Assembly: GCA_022495005.1 (NCBI GenBank)
Contig: JAGYXB010000135.1
Location: 3,100,001-3,164,000, forward strand
DNA: 64,000 nucleotides
DNA from: Rhyacophila brunnea
Lineage: Eukaryota; Arthropoda; Insecta; Trichoptera; Rhyacophilidae
Direction of reading: 5' to 3'
Shown: positions 10,890 through 22,237 of the stretch, one piece after another
How the letters are laid out: every line of letters begins with the position of its first letter
How positions within the stretch are numbered: the stretch's first letter is position 1
Translations under genes and position numbers: made by a program
Notes under the pieces: model-generated
Databases searched by the model: none
The model's input: the letters and a program-made list of their open reading frames with translations, nothing else
Told to the model about the DNA's origin: nothing

Positions 10890-10985
10890 AATTTGGTGCG
10901 GCCACCAGATGGTTTCCATAGAACTGTCAATGTCAATTGTGCGGCCACAGTCAAATTTCACGTGGAAACCACTGGTCTATACACA
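10890..10985. repeat. Small inverted repeat, possible MITE terminus
   Basis: GTGAAATTTG next to GTGCGGCCAC at about 10890 is mirrored by GTGCGGCCAC then CAAATTTCAC at about 10938-10960. GATGGTTTCC and GGAAACCAC lie around them. The unit is short and without a visible target duplication. Confidence 0.35.
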
Positions 10986-11639
10986 GCTATACCCATAAAC
11001 TAAGTGGTAAAACAGACGTCGCTTTACATAGAAAATGCAATGCAACATCTGGCACAATCAAACTGACCCAGTATATCGGCGTCGAGAAAACTTGCAGTGT
11101 TATATGTCTTAGCCCTAAATGGGAGCATGCCTTTATTACATACATATAGTGCCAGAAAATACCTGCAAGCTAATACAAAAAGAAACACGTGTCACAAACA
11201 TATGAAACTACTAGAAAAAATGTTTTTAAAAAAGTACGACGCCTATCGTGACTAGAACCCGCATTTACTGGATTCGATTCCCGCTGGGCATTGTATTTGT
11301 ATCAAAAGATTTTTCATAGTAGTTTTATATAGTATCTAAGGTGTTTTAAAATTATATACCTGTGTTGGGTGTATATTATTATACATTCATTTGTAAGATT
11401 GCGTATATGCTATTTGGGGTCAAAAAATAAACAATTGGACATTAAATCGATGGGGATTGTTTGCTTTCAAAACACTTTATACAATCATCACTAAAAATTT
11501 AGTATTAATATTAATTTTATTTTGTTTATTAGACTGACTTAGACTGGAGTAAGTAAATACAATAATTATTCATTATTTCCATTCTTCTGAGGCAGAGCAC
11601 ATGGACATCCATATTGATTTTATATATAATATGAATACC

Positions 11640-12694
11640 AAAGATGATCACACAAATCATGCAATCAATTCGTAGGAAGATTTAAAAGGGGACCTCAAAA
11701 TAGTTTAAATCAGTCATAAGATTCGTAAATTATACCACAATTTTAAACATATGTGCATTTATTACAAATTGAGTATTAAATATTAGACAGCCAAGCCATA
11801 ACAAAATCCATACAACTAATATCAAAGGGGCCCATAACATAACCACGGTACCTGAACTTAAAAAATATCCACCAATATTATTGTGTCTTCAGATGATTTA
11901 AAAAGGGGCCTTGAAACAGTCTTCTTCATCATGCCAGGTCTTCAATAGCTACAATGTGCCGCTCCAGAAGTTAGCGAAGGCAACACCATTTTCCTCGGCT
12001 TGTAGGATCTCGTCGAAGTTACAGCTTACTGGGCAAGACTTGCATGATAATAGGTGCTCCATGATTTGCATTTCACCGCACTCGCAGGTTTGGTCATCAG
12101 ATAACCCCCACTTCAGCATGTTGTCTCGGGTGCGCCCTACCATGGTTCTCCGTCTGTTTAGGGTTTTCCATGTACGGTACCCGAGACTGGCTCCGGGTGG
12201 GAGATGCTCTGTTGGCTTTACCCAATCTTCGAGACCCTCAGAGGCTAGGTTCACCTACCATGCATTCTATCTTCTTCGGATGGGACGGTCAGAAGTATAG
12301 TTGTCGCCATAAAAACAGTATTATAACGCCATTGAAACAGTGCAAACTAGTCACACAATTATACCAAAATATTAAAAAGTTACCTTCATATTTCTCACAA
12401 ATTGGGTAGGCATACAATATTATTCTGATTATGAATAATAAAATCCATGTAACTAACATCAAAGAGCTATATAATAACATAACCACTCAAACAAATAAGA
12501 ACTTACATATTCAAAAAAAAAACACTAATAATAATATGTGTCATTGGCATTCAATAATAATTATTTTTAGTTAAAGGATGTGATTCTAGGGAAAAGATAC
12601 ATTCATATTTTTACTAGTTACTATGGTAGTTGGAATTTACCTATTCATTAATTTAATTTACCTCGGGCTTCTAAGTATCTAAGCCCGCCACTGC
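11640..12694 (+). mobile_element. Repeat family D, composite copy interrupted by a LINE fragment
   Basis: Blocks of the family occur twice here. First come GAAGATTTAAAAGGGGACCT, then TATACCACAATTTTAAACAT and AAATCCATACAACTAA. Then, from 11892, GATGATTTAAAAAGGGGCC is interrupted by a LINE piece (about 11930-12295). It resumes with TATACCAAAATATTAAAAAG, AAATCCATGTAACTAACATC and the terminal TCTAAGCCCGCCACTG at 12694. Compared with 41397-41905, the full unit appears to begin CAGCGGCGATTTTCTTTGAC and end CCCGCCACTG. That resembles hAT-type CAG...CTG ends. It is non-autonomous. Confidence 0.55.
11930..12295 (-). mobile_element. LINE ORF2 C-terminal fragment (family E)
   Basis: On the minus strand an open frame (12254-11949) reads PGASLGYRTWKTLNRRRT, then RDNMLKWGLSDDQTCECGEM, then IMEHLLSCKSCPVSC and ends NFWSGTL with a stop. 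Insect LINE polymerases end similarly: W...LNRxRTGVGR, L..WG, C.CGE..TM.HLL.C..CP. The CCHC-like cluster is intact over about 100 residues but the rest of the polymerase is absent. It lies within a family D element. Confidence 0.75.
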
Positions 12695-13294
12695 ATTTAA
12701 TGTACCATTGTTAGCTTTCGTGGATTTTATTGTTAAAGCCTGAAAAGCTTAAACACAACAAGATGATATTAAATCTACCTATTGTTTGAGTGACTCTAAC
12801 TAGTGATTGAAAATCTATATCAATATTGTCTAAAACAGGACAGTGGATTCTTCTTTTCGAACAATTAAGTATTGATATGGAGGTCTTTGAACACAAACCT
12901 ACCAAAATGATGCATTCAACACTCGTATTATGTATTCATACATATGTTGTAATAATTGTGTAAAGTATTTAACACAATGAGTAACTAAATCTTCTCATGT
13001 CACTATTTAATACTCATATTGTAACATAATATTGACAGTAATATTGTCATTTAAAAAAATTGTCATTTACTTAATAAATATTTTTTTATTCACTGAAAAA
13101 TTTACAAGACTTAAGAAAGTGACATTATTTTATTCAACATTCATAATTTAAAAACACATTTGAGAAATTTATATCAACTAGAAAAAATCTTTTTTAAATG
13201 AAATTTTAAAACGTCAAAGCGAAGAAATAGTGGACATACATAATTTTGAACACTTCTGAAACCAAAAGACAAAATCGTTTTTGAAAAAAGTAAT
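12695..13294. other. Intergenic, nothing recognised
   Basis: AT-rich with many short direct A/T runs; no frame or repeat family supported. Confidence 0.4.
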
Positions 13295-13367
13295 ACACCC
13301 AGTAGGAATCGAACCTGCATCTTTCGGGTTTCGCGCCCATGCACATAGTCCACTATGCTATAGGCAC
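13295..13367 (-). pseudogene. tRNA-like sequence (tRNA pseudogene or SINE head)
   Basis: The minus strand can be folded as a near-complete cloverleaf. The acceptor GTGCCTA pairs with TGGGTGT using several G-U pairs. The D arm is GCAT...ATGT, the anticodon arm GGG-CGCGAAA-CCC, and the T arm GCAGG-TTCGATT-CCTAC. The A-box (TAGCATAGTGG) and B-box (GGTTCGATTCC) are good. The base before the putative CGA anticodon is G, not the near-universal U, and the acceptor stem is weak. A functional tRNA is therefore unlikely. Confidence 0.45.
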
Positions 13368-13766
13368 CATACTTAATTGCGACAAATTTTAACTAATGGC
13401 TCTTAATACTCTCTATAGTGCTTTCCAAATTGTTACAACTATTGTGCAATTTTGCATTCTTAAATCTTGTGAATTATTCGTTGAATAAAAAAAATGTTAA
13501 TTAAAGATGAAGAAATAGTAATTTTGTCCTGGACATTCGTGAATTAGAAATATACCAACGCACGGTGTTTCAACTATTGAAAGGATATAATCTTAACTTG
13601 AGGTATCGCTATAGACCAAGAATTTGAAGCTTTTTTTATTTTATGACTCAATAATGGTCAGTCCATACTTATCCTGCTGATTGTCGTCAAATATTACCGA
13701 TAATAAAATGCGCCTTTCATTGACGTGACATGCTTTAAGGCTAAACCTCAGTTGAGGCATGGTCTA

Positions 13767-13815
13767 AAAAGATCGTAGCTAGGCGATGCGCGGATTACGG
13801 GTCGCGGGTGCAAAT
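13767..13815 (+). other. tRNA-derived remnant
   Basis: GTAGCTAGGCGATGCGCGGA, then ACGGGTCGCGGGTGCAAAT, resembles a tRNA D arm through T arm with a mutated B box (GGGTGCAAATGAC). It is probably an old SINE head. Confidence 0.35.
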
Positions 13816-13819
13816 GACG

Positions 13820-14605
13820 CATGCCGACCGAAATATAATTTGTCATATAAATCCAACATGCGTCCATTTAATGTTCTGTTTATTGTTATATTAGTAACAA
13901 TAATAATATATTCATTGACATGTTTTCTTTTTCAAATAAATGGGTAACGTTTTTAGTCATCTTTACATGATTTAAGAATTAATACCCATGTTGCCATCAC
14001 GAAACAAATTGACACATTCACACCTCGACGTTCGTTCTCCGAATGCCAGTGAGACCAAAATTTCGTCGCGCCTATAGTTGAAAATTATTTGCCGTTTCAC
14101 TGATGTATCGTCTTAATGCATATCATGACACAGGCGTAAAAATTCAAATTAACATTTTCATTTTCACGTGTTTAAGTAGTCCATTCCATTTTTCTCCACA
14201 CTCTAGAATCGTACCTTCTTACAGCTAAACCCGGACCGTAACCTACTGCCCTTATTTTTATGTTTCTTTGTTTTTCTATTAAGGAGTAAGTAGCACAAAC
14301 GGTTATCCGTTATCGTGTAATTAAAAAAAAAGTAAATGCCTTGTCTATAATCTTATAAGATTAATTATTTTATATAAATAACAATTATTAATTACATTGT
14401 AAAATAATTTATTTCCACATTATTTGTTAAATGATAACAATAATCAAGTAATAAAGCCATTTTAAATCTCACACAAAGTGATTGTAAAATAGAGTGACCA
14501 TGGTGCTGTATCTTAATATAATATGTATGTTATTAAAAGTTGAAAACTGATTCTGATCTCAGAATGAAATGAATAATACAAATCAATAATTTCTCAAATT
14601 TATAA
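13820..14605. other. Intergenic, nothing recognised
   Basis: No coding region, RNA gene or repeat shared with the rest of the window was found. Confidence 0.4.
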
Positions 14606-14609
14606 ATAT

Positions 14610-15023
14610 CAGGGAGGAGGCATTTTCAGCCTGTCTGTCTGGGGGCGGCAAACACTGTCCCTTTAATTTTTAGTTTCAAATTGTCTGATTGTTTTAGGAA
14701 GGTAGGTACCTAATATACAATTAACCATATACTGAAAATTAGAGCATTTCTACGAAACCTGCTATTAAACAGTTGTGGTTTTAGGTACGTAGAGGTCTGT
14801 GAGATTGACAGGCTTGGAGGCGCCCTTGTGAAAATTTTGATGTTGTCAGGATTTTTTATCATTCTATTATTTTTAAACTAAGATGTCGATACTTTCTAAT
14901 GAAGTGAACACATCACTTGGTTCATGAAAAACTGACATTGCTCTCAAAAGTTGTAATATTTTTATTCGTGCCTTCATTCGCCACCTGTCACAATGTGCCG
15001 CCTATCCCCACGGGACGTCACTG
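14610..15023 (+). mobile_element. MITE of the CAGTGACGTCCC group, subtype B
   Basis: This matches the reverse complement of 54664-55181: CTTTAATTTTTAGTTTCAAATT, then GAGGTCTGTGAGATTGACAG, CTTGGAGGCGCCCTTGTGAA, TTTCTAATGAAGTGAACAC, AAAGTTGTAATATTTTTATT, TTCATTCGCCACCTG. It ends CCCCACGGGACGTCACTG. The left terminus is degraded. There is no open frame. Confidence 0.65.
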
Positions 15024-15181
15024 GGTAGTTCTACTGTACGAATGCATCACATCGATTTTTAAGTTATTTTCAACAGTAATTAGTAAAATTAGTACGGTCT
15101 ACAAAATAGAATGAAAAAATTGCTGTCAAATATGGTTTTAAAGCTTCAAACAAAAAACGATTTTACCCAAAAGACGTGGTA

Positions 15182-16453
15182 CGAGGGTGGTCCCAGAAGT
15201 ACCCGACCTAACAAAGAAAACACAAAAAAATTGGGATTTTTTATTTTTATTTCTCTATATAGTCTCCTTTTAGGTCGATACACTTTTTACAGCGATGTTA
15301 CCCTGCTTTGATACCCTGTTTATAGTGAGAATCGTCGAGCTCCTCAAAATAGCCATCAACCGCCGACTCCACCTCTTCATTGTTGGCAAATCTTTTACCA
15401 CCGAGCCATTTTTTCAAGTTTGGAAACAGAAAATAATCCGAGCGGGCTAAATCTGGCGAATAGGGTGCGTAAGGAAGCAATTCGAACTTTAACTCATTGA
15501 TTTTGGCCATCGCGATAACGGATGTGTGAACTGATGAATTGTCCTTGATGAAACGAAACTATATTTTTCGCCAAATGCGGTTGTTTTTTCTTGATTTCAT
15601 CGCTAAAACGCTGCAATAAGTTTGCATAATACACGCCGTTGATTGATTTTTCTTTCTGAAGATAATCAATGAAAATTACCAACCCAAAAAACTGACGCCA
15701 TGACCTTGCCTGCAGATGGAACTGTCTTCGCCTTCTTTGGAGCCTATTCTCCCCTTTCAGTCGATTGTTTTGACTGTTCTTTCGTCTCAGGTGTGAAGTG
15801 ATGGACCCATGTTTCATCCATGGTTATGAATAGATGCAAAAACTCTGCTTTATTGCTGTGAAACTTCGCCAAACACTCGATTGAAACATCCGCACGATAC
15901 TGTTTTTGTTCCATTGTGAGTAATCGCGGCACCCACCTTGCACACAGCTTTCGCATGTCCAAATTTTCAGTCAATATGTAATGTACAACACTTTTTAAAA
16001 TGCCTACCATGTCTACTAGCTCGCGCAATTTCAGTTGACGTTCATCCAATACCATTTTGTGGATTTTCGTCACCATTTCTGGCATGGTCACCTCATTTGG
16101 TCGACCACTGCGATGTTCGTCGTGGCAGCTCATACAGCCTCGTTTAAACAAAGCCACCCAATATTTTACTGTTGTAAAAAAAGGGGCAGACACCCCCAGA
16201 GTAGAATCTAGCGCCGCTTTGATATTGATTTCAAATGAAAGTATTGTATCACATAAATATGACCAATTTTGTCCATGTTTACAAATCCACTGAGAGCGTT
16301 CACTGTTGATGGCTGACAAATAATTACTGAACAATGTAGCGTCGTCAAACTTCAAACTTAGGCTTTATAAGGTTGGTACTTTCTATCATGGTCACTATTT
16401 TTAAACAAAAATTGCTATCTATACGTCAGGTCGGATACCTCTGGGACTACCGG
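15182..16453 (-). mobile_element. Inactive mariner-family transposon
   Basis: A 1272-bp unit is bounded by imperfect ~30-bp inverted repeats (CGAGGGTGGTCCCAGAAGTA at 15182; CCGGTAGTCCCAGAGGTATC read inward from 16453). TA flanks both ends (15180-15181 and 16454-16455). The minus strand encodes a mariner transposase in three or more frames. 16355-15744 has the helix-turn-helix half, RSGRPNE, WVPRLLTMEQK and the first catalytic Asp in TMDETWVHHF. Further segments follow with IFIDYLQKEKSINGVYY. A last frame has DNSSVHTSV and YSPDLARSDYFLFPNLKKWL. The second and third Asp are 34 residues apart, the mariner DD34D spacing. At least two frameshifts make it dead. Confidence 0.93.
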
Positions 16454-16454
16454 T

Positions 16455-18116
16455 AGTCTAAGAAATTATTAAAAAAATCATTAGGTTTATTTCCGAAAAC
16501 TTGGTGACCGTATATTGGCGAAGGTAGGTAGATATACATAATAATAATAATATATTTTTGTCATTGTTTTAAATCTCTGGAGATAAATCAAGTGGTTCTC
16601 ACGAAAATTGCGCAGTGTGCATACGATTATTGCTTATTTTATACCATTTATTGCCCAACCGATTTCGGCAATCTTCGCTGGATGCGTGCTTCCTATTATT
16701 AGTCGTGCCAGCCAATGTATTACAATTTAATTAAAGATATCGATACACTATATACTTATTTTAATTATACCCCTTTCCCTTACGTTATCTATAATATACA
16801 GTGACGTATCCAGGCAAAGTGTCGCCCTTACGCTGCCTAACCATAATTATGCAAATTTAGAATGTGTGTATGAACATACCTACCACATTAGCATAGAGTT
16901 AGATGGTTTTGGCAGAAAATAAGTCATAGCTGTTGAACTCTCGTCAATCCGGAGAAAGTGATACAATGGGCTTGATGTAAGTGAATTATGGAATAGAAAC
17001 TATAACAATAATAAAATTCATGTGCATTAAAAGAGATCGTATCTGCGCATATTCAAGGTTAAATTATCACACTGTCGTATGATATTTGAGATAGATATAA
17101 ATAGTATCTGAGATACATAATATAGCAATAATACTATTGGAAGACGAATCCGAAAGAGAACAAAAATAAATTTACCATTTATTGGCCATAATTATATGGC
17201 ATTTTTCAAGGCAAGAACAAAAACTAACCATAAGTGCAAGTGAGAAAGCATTCGGCACGAGTATAATCTCCATAATATGCGTTAGAGTAATATAGAAAAT
17301 ATATGAATAAATGACTTAGTGACGGTAGAGACATGAAACCGGTAACATATTGATTTGACTATATATTATTCACTGTATTAGAATTGTAGACCGGTTTAAT
17401 TATACACATGGACCGATTCAAAAGTACACTTTTGTCATAATGGTGGTTTGTGTAGTATAAAAGTACATTATTTCCTGCATAGAGTGGCATATGGACATAG
17501 TAATATAGAAATCACTGTGACGTAGGTACTTTTCCAGTCGATATTCATATTTATTATTGCAAATCGATCGCCCTTCCCTCGATACACTCCGGTAATTGTC
17601 TGATCCAATTGTATAATGCGATCCTGTGCAAATATAATATAAATCAGTTCAACGCAAAAAGCAAAAGTGTAACAGTAGCTGTCAAAAAATAAAAATACTC
17701 CCAAAACAATAGCAATTAATTCTTCCGAATAAACAGCGTCCGTGGGAAGTTTGATTCCGGCGCCGTTTTATAATCAGCTTGTTCCCGCTCCATATACAAA
17801 CTGATTTCATATTATATTATTATTATTTTATTAGATTTACAAAATATTCGATAAAACTCCTTTTCCATTTAAATTAAAACTCTTTCGTGCATAATAATTA
17901 TGCCAACAAGGTACTAAAGAAGTACTGCACTAGTACTTATCTATTTGTTACTAGTAACACTTACTGTATTCTATAGCTAGGGCGTGACTTGTCAACCATT
18001 GTTGTACGACCGTTACATCGTTGTTATATCGGTTGTTAGGACGAAAAAAAATATTTCAATTAACTTTTTGAATTCAAGAATAAACCAGAGAAACCATATA
18101 CCCACATTAATCTGTG
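16455..18116. other. Intergenic, one MITE end only
   Basis: CAGTGACGTATCCAGGCAAA at about 16800, followed by GTGTCGCCCTTACGCTGCC, is a single terminus of the CAGTGACGTCCC group. Nothing else is recognised. Confidence 0.4.
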
Positions 18117-18548
18117 GCGCTATTTTACAACGTTTTTCTTAGCTCGTATTCTTATTTGTCCGGTGGTTCTTTGTCCGGTACAAATCTTGCAATCGATTTT
18201 TAACTAACTTCCTGACTAGCTAGACATTTGAAACTTTTAGAATATATCAGAACACGATGCCAATGCATTTTTTTAATACTTTTAGCCATCTTTAATTAGA
18301 ATTGAATTCACTTACAGTTAATTCTGTTTTGCATGAAAAGTTATTTCGACACCATTATTGGTTGCTAGGGGTCTGGGGTCCTAGCAACTAAATTATTAAT
18401 ATATACGTGCGTTACTATGGAAATCAATATGACATGCCAAAATGACATTTCAGTATTATTTCTCTCGAGTACAATTTTTTTGATGATGATTCTACAGAAA
18501 ATTTTAAAACGTTGTATATAAAAAGTTCTTTTTATCTTGTAATTATTT
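18117..18548 (+). mobile_element. Repeat family F, copy 2
   Basis: Starts TATTTTACAACG and ends TTCTTTTTATCTTGTAATTA, as do the copies at 62216 and (inverted) 7961. It carries CTAGCTAGACATTTGAAAC, AATATATCAGAACACGATGC and ATTATTAATATATACGTGCG. No conserved frame. Confidence 0.75.
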
Positions 18549-18549
18549 T

Positions 18550-20200
18550 GAATCATTTTATACTCGTATAACAAAATAAAAAATCAATTCAATTAGTACT
18601 CTGTCAATTATTTTTCTACCGTAATATTCCAAAGATTATTCTTCTTTGGTGTCGTATCTCTCGTTGTTGGTGATTTTATTCAAACCTCCCCTTGATAAAA
18701 ACCCCTTCAGCAAACTGATTCCGCCATTCACATGACTGAGGGTATTGAGATTCTCTTAACTTCATTCATCTGGTCTGATCATCGAGTAGGGTACCCCTTC
18801 TTCCGCGTTAATTCTGAATGCTTCAAATATACTTCACTGAGTAAATTTTACTAAAATATCAGTGCGTAAAATAATGGACCTCTTTCCGGCAGTCGCGTAC
18901 ACTTGGAGAGTAGGTTTCGGGTCCAGAGGGTCCCTAGGTAACAAAAAATATTATTTTCTTAGTTTTATTTATTTCTTAGTAGTTATTATATTAGTTCATC
19001 TGGAACATACATTGTTTGCTATAATATTCTAATGCGGCACGTCTAAAAGACAAGATAGGGCAGGGCGGATGACACAAACAATATTAATAATATTATTATA
19101 ACTCGTAGGTGAGCACTGGAAGTAATGGCTGCATGTCAGGTGTTCATCGCTAGACTCAAAGTGCGGAGTGTCTGGGTATGAGGTATATATTCGGAAAAAA
19201 GTGTCTTCTGGGTTAATGAAGTTAATGGCACCTGATGGATCACCCCCTCCCGTCGCCTTAAAAAACAATAAGTAATAAATTATTATGGATATTTTTTTGA
19301 AATGAAACCCCCCCCCCACTCTATACCTACTATCCGCTTGTTTTCCTGCTATTATAAAATATGCTTAAAAATCTTAGGATTAAAGATTAAATTAACTACA
19401 AGTCAATCTCGTGAATTCTATTACAACATTTTTGCATATACGTACGTGTCTATAAGACTGCCATCCAATTACATTGAAATGGAAATCGGCTTCAACGATT
19501 TTAATAAGGCAAACATATAATGCTCCATCTTTATATTTCAATATTAGACCTAGCTTTTAAAAATATGCATGAAGTGAGTCACAGTGGTTGGTTTATTTGT
19601 TTGGTGTGTCATCATTTAAAAAATGTTGAGAGCCGTTGTCCTAAAACAGAGAAAAAATCATTATGGTGCATGGTCCTTGTAAAATAATTAGTAGACTTGC
19701 ATGCAATACGATGCATTCTGGCACAAGACCATAATTTATTCAAACTAATCTTCACAAATGTAAAAAGAGACTTGAACGCGCAGTATTATTGATGATGCAA
19801 ACCTGAGAAAGCTTGACTAATCCCTTGCCATTATCTCAATATTCAGAATGCATCGCAAAAGTTTTGGCAAAGTGAGATTATTATGCTGTCAATTTGCATA
19901 ATAATGTACGTCTTTACTTGTAATCTTTTCACGTGATATGTCAAAATTCGTCGGAAGACAGCGATAACGTTTGTTTTTAATAAGACTCGATAGATGTTGG
20001 TAAGAAATATATAAAAATTGATATTTAAGACATATTTTGTGTGCGTAAGGAAAAAAATCGCTGATTTTCAGAGTAGCAAAAGAAAGATAGAGCTTTGGAC
20101 AACTCACTATAGTCTATGGGAACTTCTGTTTCCACGAGTAGGTACGTGAAATTTACTAATTCAGCGGCGTCAATTTGACACGTTCCCTTTCTCCTTTACG
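18550..20200. other. Intergenic, nothing recognised
   Basis: Open frames up to 96 residues have no recognisable motif. A run of nine C at about 19309-19318 is the only notable low-complexity feature. Confidence 0.4.
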
Positions 20201-20305
20201 CAGCGGTGATTTTCTTTAACGCAGAAGACACAATTGAAGAGTCACAAGATTTAAAAGGGGCCTTGAAACAGTTCAAAGCTGTCATCGAATTATTAAGCTA
20301 TAATC
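20201..20305 (+). mobile_element. Repeat family D, left part of a split copy
   Basis: Begins CAGCGGTGATTTTCTTTAAC and continues TTTAAAAGGGGCCTTGAAAC and AGTTCAAAGCTGTCATCGAA. The family sequence resumes near 21262, so about 960 bp of other elements sit inside it. Confidence 0.65.
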
Positions 20306-20334
20306 ATCATCATTTATATCATTACAACTTCAAA

Positions 20335-20466
20335 AACTTCCTCCATTTTGGACGATCCGTCGCTGACACTCTCCAGTTGCTTTGAACGAGCATTCTTAAA
20401 TCTCCTGTGGCACTGTTCAGTCATCTCAATTTCAGCCGTCCCCAGGTCTTCTCTTGCCCTCTGAGG
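20335..20466 (-). mobile_element. LINE 3' coding end, nested
   Basis: On the minus strand it reads SNWRVSATDRPKWRKFLKL and a stop, preceded by a degraded region. This is the usual last segment of several insect LINE polymerases (WR..A.DR..WR.FL...). The MITE at 20467 is inserted in or next to it. Confidence 0.6.
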
Positions 20467-20874
20467 CAGTGACGTCCCTAGATAAAATGCCGCTCCTGGG
20501 CAGCGCCAAAATGCAGCCTCATTTTTATAAGTAAGTACATTATTTTTTTCATCCTTTCATGAATCCAATATCTAAGAAATGTGTTGTATGGATACATTAC
20601 TAACAAAATATCAGACTAATTATTCGAAAATCTGCACGTGTCGTTTCTGGTCACCAAGGACGTTGAAGGGCAACGGAAGTAAACTAGATATCGGGAACCC
20701 GACAAAACCAGTGAGCTAATTTTTTTTATGGAAAAATATTTTCGCTATTACTAAGTTTAGGTAGGTAGCTATTTCTATATAATATTCCACATGATTTTAC
20801 TCGATTTGCCGCCCTTCGAGTAACTGCTGCCCCCAAGCGACGCACACACTGCCTACCCCCACAAGATATCACTA
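20467..20874 (-). mobile_element. hAT-like MITE, CAGTGACGTCCC group subtype A, copy 1
   Basis: A 408-bp copy without coding capacity, flanked by a perfect 8-bp duplication CTCTGAGG (20459-20466 and 20875-20882). Its left end is CAGTGACGTCCCTAGATAAA. The sequence is the reverse complement of the 53605-54008 copy. An 8-bp target duplication with CAGTG ends is the hAT pattern. Confidence 0.85.
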
Positions 20875-20937
20875 CTCTGAGGTTGCGTACATATATTCAC
20901 GTGGCCGATCCAATGCAGTCTCGTAGCCACGTGATAT

Positions 20938-21108
20938 TTCTTCTTCTTTTCATTTGGCCATATCCGATCCTAATAAGATCTTTATGGACCTGCTGGGTGG
21001 AGGTTTGTATTAATAGGTTTTTGTTTTTATGAGAAATGGATCTTAGCCACTTGCTCATCCTATTAGGTCCATACTTTGAATCCAAACACAAAAAAAAAAA
21101 AAAACAAT
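20938..21108 (-). mobile_element. tRNA-derived SINE, copy 3 (5'-truncated)
   Basis: A minus-strand copy that retains the body (GTATGGACCTAATAGG..., GGTCCATAAAGATCTTATTA) but lacks the tRNA-like head. It is flanked by a perfect 9-bp duplication ACGTGATAT (20929-20937 and 21109-21117), which fits LINE-driven insertion. A run of T at its 5' edge marks the truncation point. Confidence 0.8.
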
Positions 21109-21261
21109 ACGTGATATCATCGCCTCCCATAAAGTGTATACCTACAACTCCTCATTATACCTTAAACTACAAATGCCACTTTCTAAATAAGCCCCAAAAA
21201 TTCTTTGCAAAAGTCACTCTCAAAGATATCCATAGTTCTCTCATTCTGTTTGATGAGTGCC

Positions 21262-21520
21262 CAAGTTATACTTACCGATATCTTAAAAAGATGTGTATTT
21301 CACACAAATTGAGTATAAATTAATATAACCCAAAGAATAACAAAATCCCTGCAACTAACACCAAAAGATCTGATAACAGTATAACATAACCAGACAAACC
21401 AGATACGTACCTACTTGTACACCAAGAAATCAATTACTAATTATTATCTATCATCAGTCACTGTCAATTGGATAGGAAAGAGATGTCTACATTGTTATTT
21501 TTATTAAGTACGTTGGCATC
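21262..21520 (+). mobile_element. Repeat family D, right part of the split copy
   Basis: Resumes with TTATACTTACCGATATCTTA, then TTTCACACAAATTGAGTATA, CAAAATCCCTGCAACTAACA and a TAATTATTATCTATC region. This continues the part at 20201-20305. Confidence 0.55.
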
Positions 21521-21987
21521 CAGTCTGTAACGACGACACTAGTTTTAGGCGTATATTCGTTATGATTAATTTTACATATTATTTAGCTCAACATGTATGA
21601 AGATACAAGAAGGTTATCTTTTCGCAGCGGTGTCTTAAAGTTCCAAAATGTATAAACCCCATGCAACAAAACTTAGTGAGGAATAGCTGTTAGACATTCG
21701 CCTAATCCTCGGTTTAATGACCAATTTAAATATACATTGGATTAAACATACGTACATTGAAAAAAAGACAATATGTACTTACGTATTTAATAATTCATCC
21801 AAAAAATAATGATTCATTGTACAAAATATAGGCTTGCATCACTAATGTAAGGCATTTTGTATTTCAATGCATAAATTTCACTAAATGTTAGGCTTGTTAC
21901 ACATAAATCGGCAGACCTAAATCACTTATTTAGTAGGTACCTAATGGATTTTCCAGCTTCATTTTCATTTATTTAGGTTACATCTAC
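21521..21987. other. Intergenic, nothing recognised
   Basis: No frame or repeat supported. Confidence 0.4.
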
Positions 21988-22237
21988 CAGTAGCAAAAGG
22001 TGGAGGTGGGCTGTTAAGATCCGACATAAATAGTACACGCTAAAATATGCCAGTCAAACATATTTATTTTCATTGAAGACTACAATTTATTTACAGATCG
22101 TGTTGGTAACTAAACTAACCAACACTATCTGCAATTTATCGTATTAGTTCAATGAAAACAAATACGTATGACTAACAAAGCTTAGTGTGCATTGTTTATG
22201 ACGGATGTTAACAGCCTACCTCTATCCTTCGCTACTG
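21988..22237. mobile_element. Repeat family C MITE, copy 1 (250 bp)
   Basis: Long imperfect inverted ends: CAGTAGCAAAAGGTGGAGGT at the left and CAGTAGCGAAGGATAGAGGT read inward from 22237. Both are followed by GGCTGTTAA and ATCCG. Much of the element is self-complementary. It is related to 58164-58633. The CAGTAGC/CACTG ends suggest a hAT-like origin, but no clean 8-bp duplication is visible. Confidence 0.7.

Noticed and set aside
11911..12300. Plus-strand 129-residue open frame
   Set aside because: It is the complement of the minus-strand LINE C-terminal frame, which has recognisable RTWKTLNRRRT and C.CGE motifs.
16057..16293. Plus-strand open frames of 69-78 residues across the mariner
   Set aside because: They are antisense shadows of the transposase frames.
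19029..19319. 96-residue minus-strand frame starting MGGGFHFKK
   Set aside because: Starts in a C homopolymer and has no recognisable domain or splice context.
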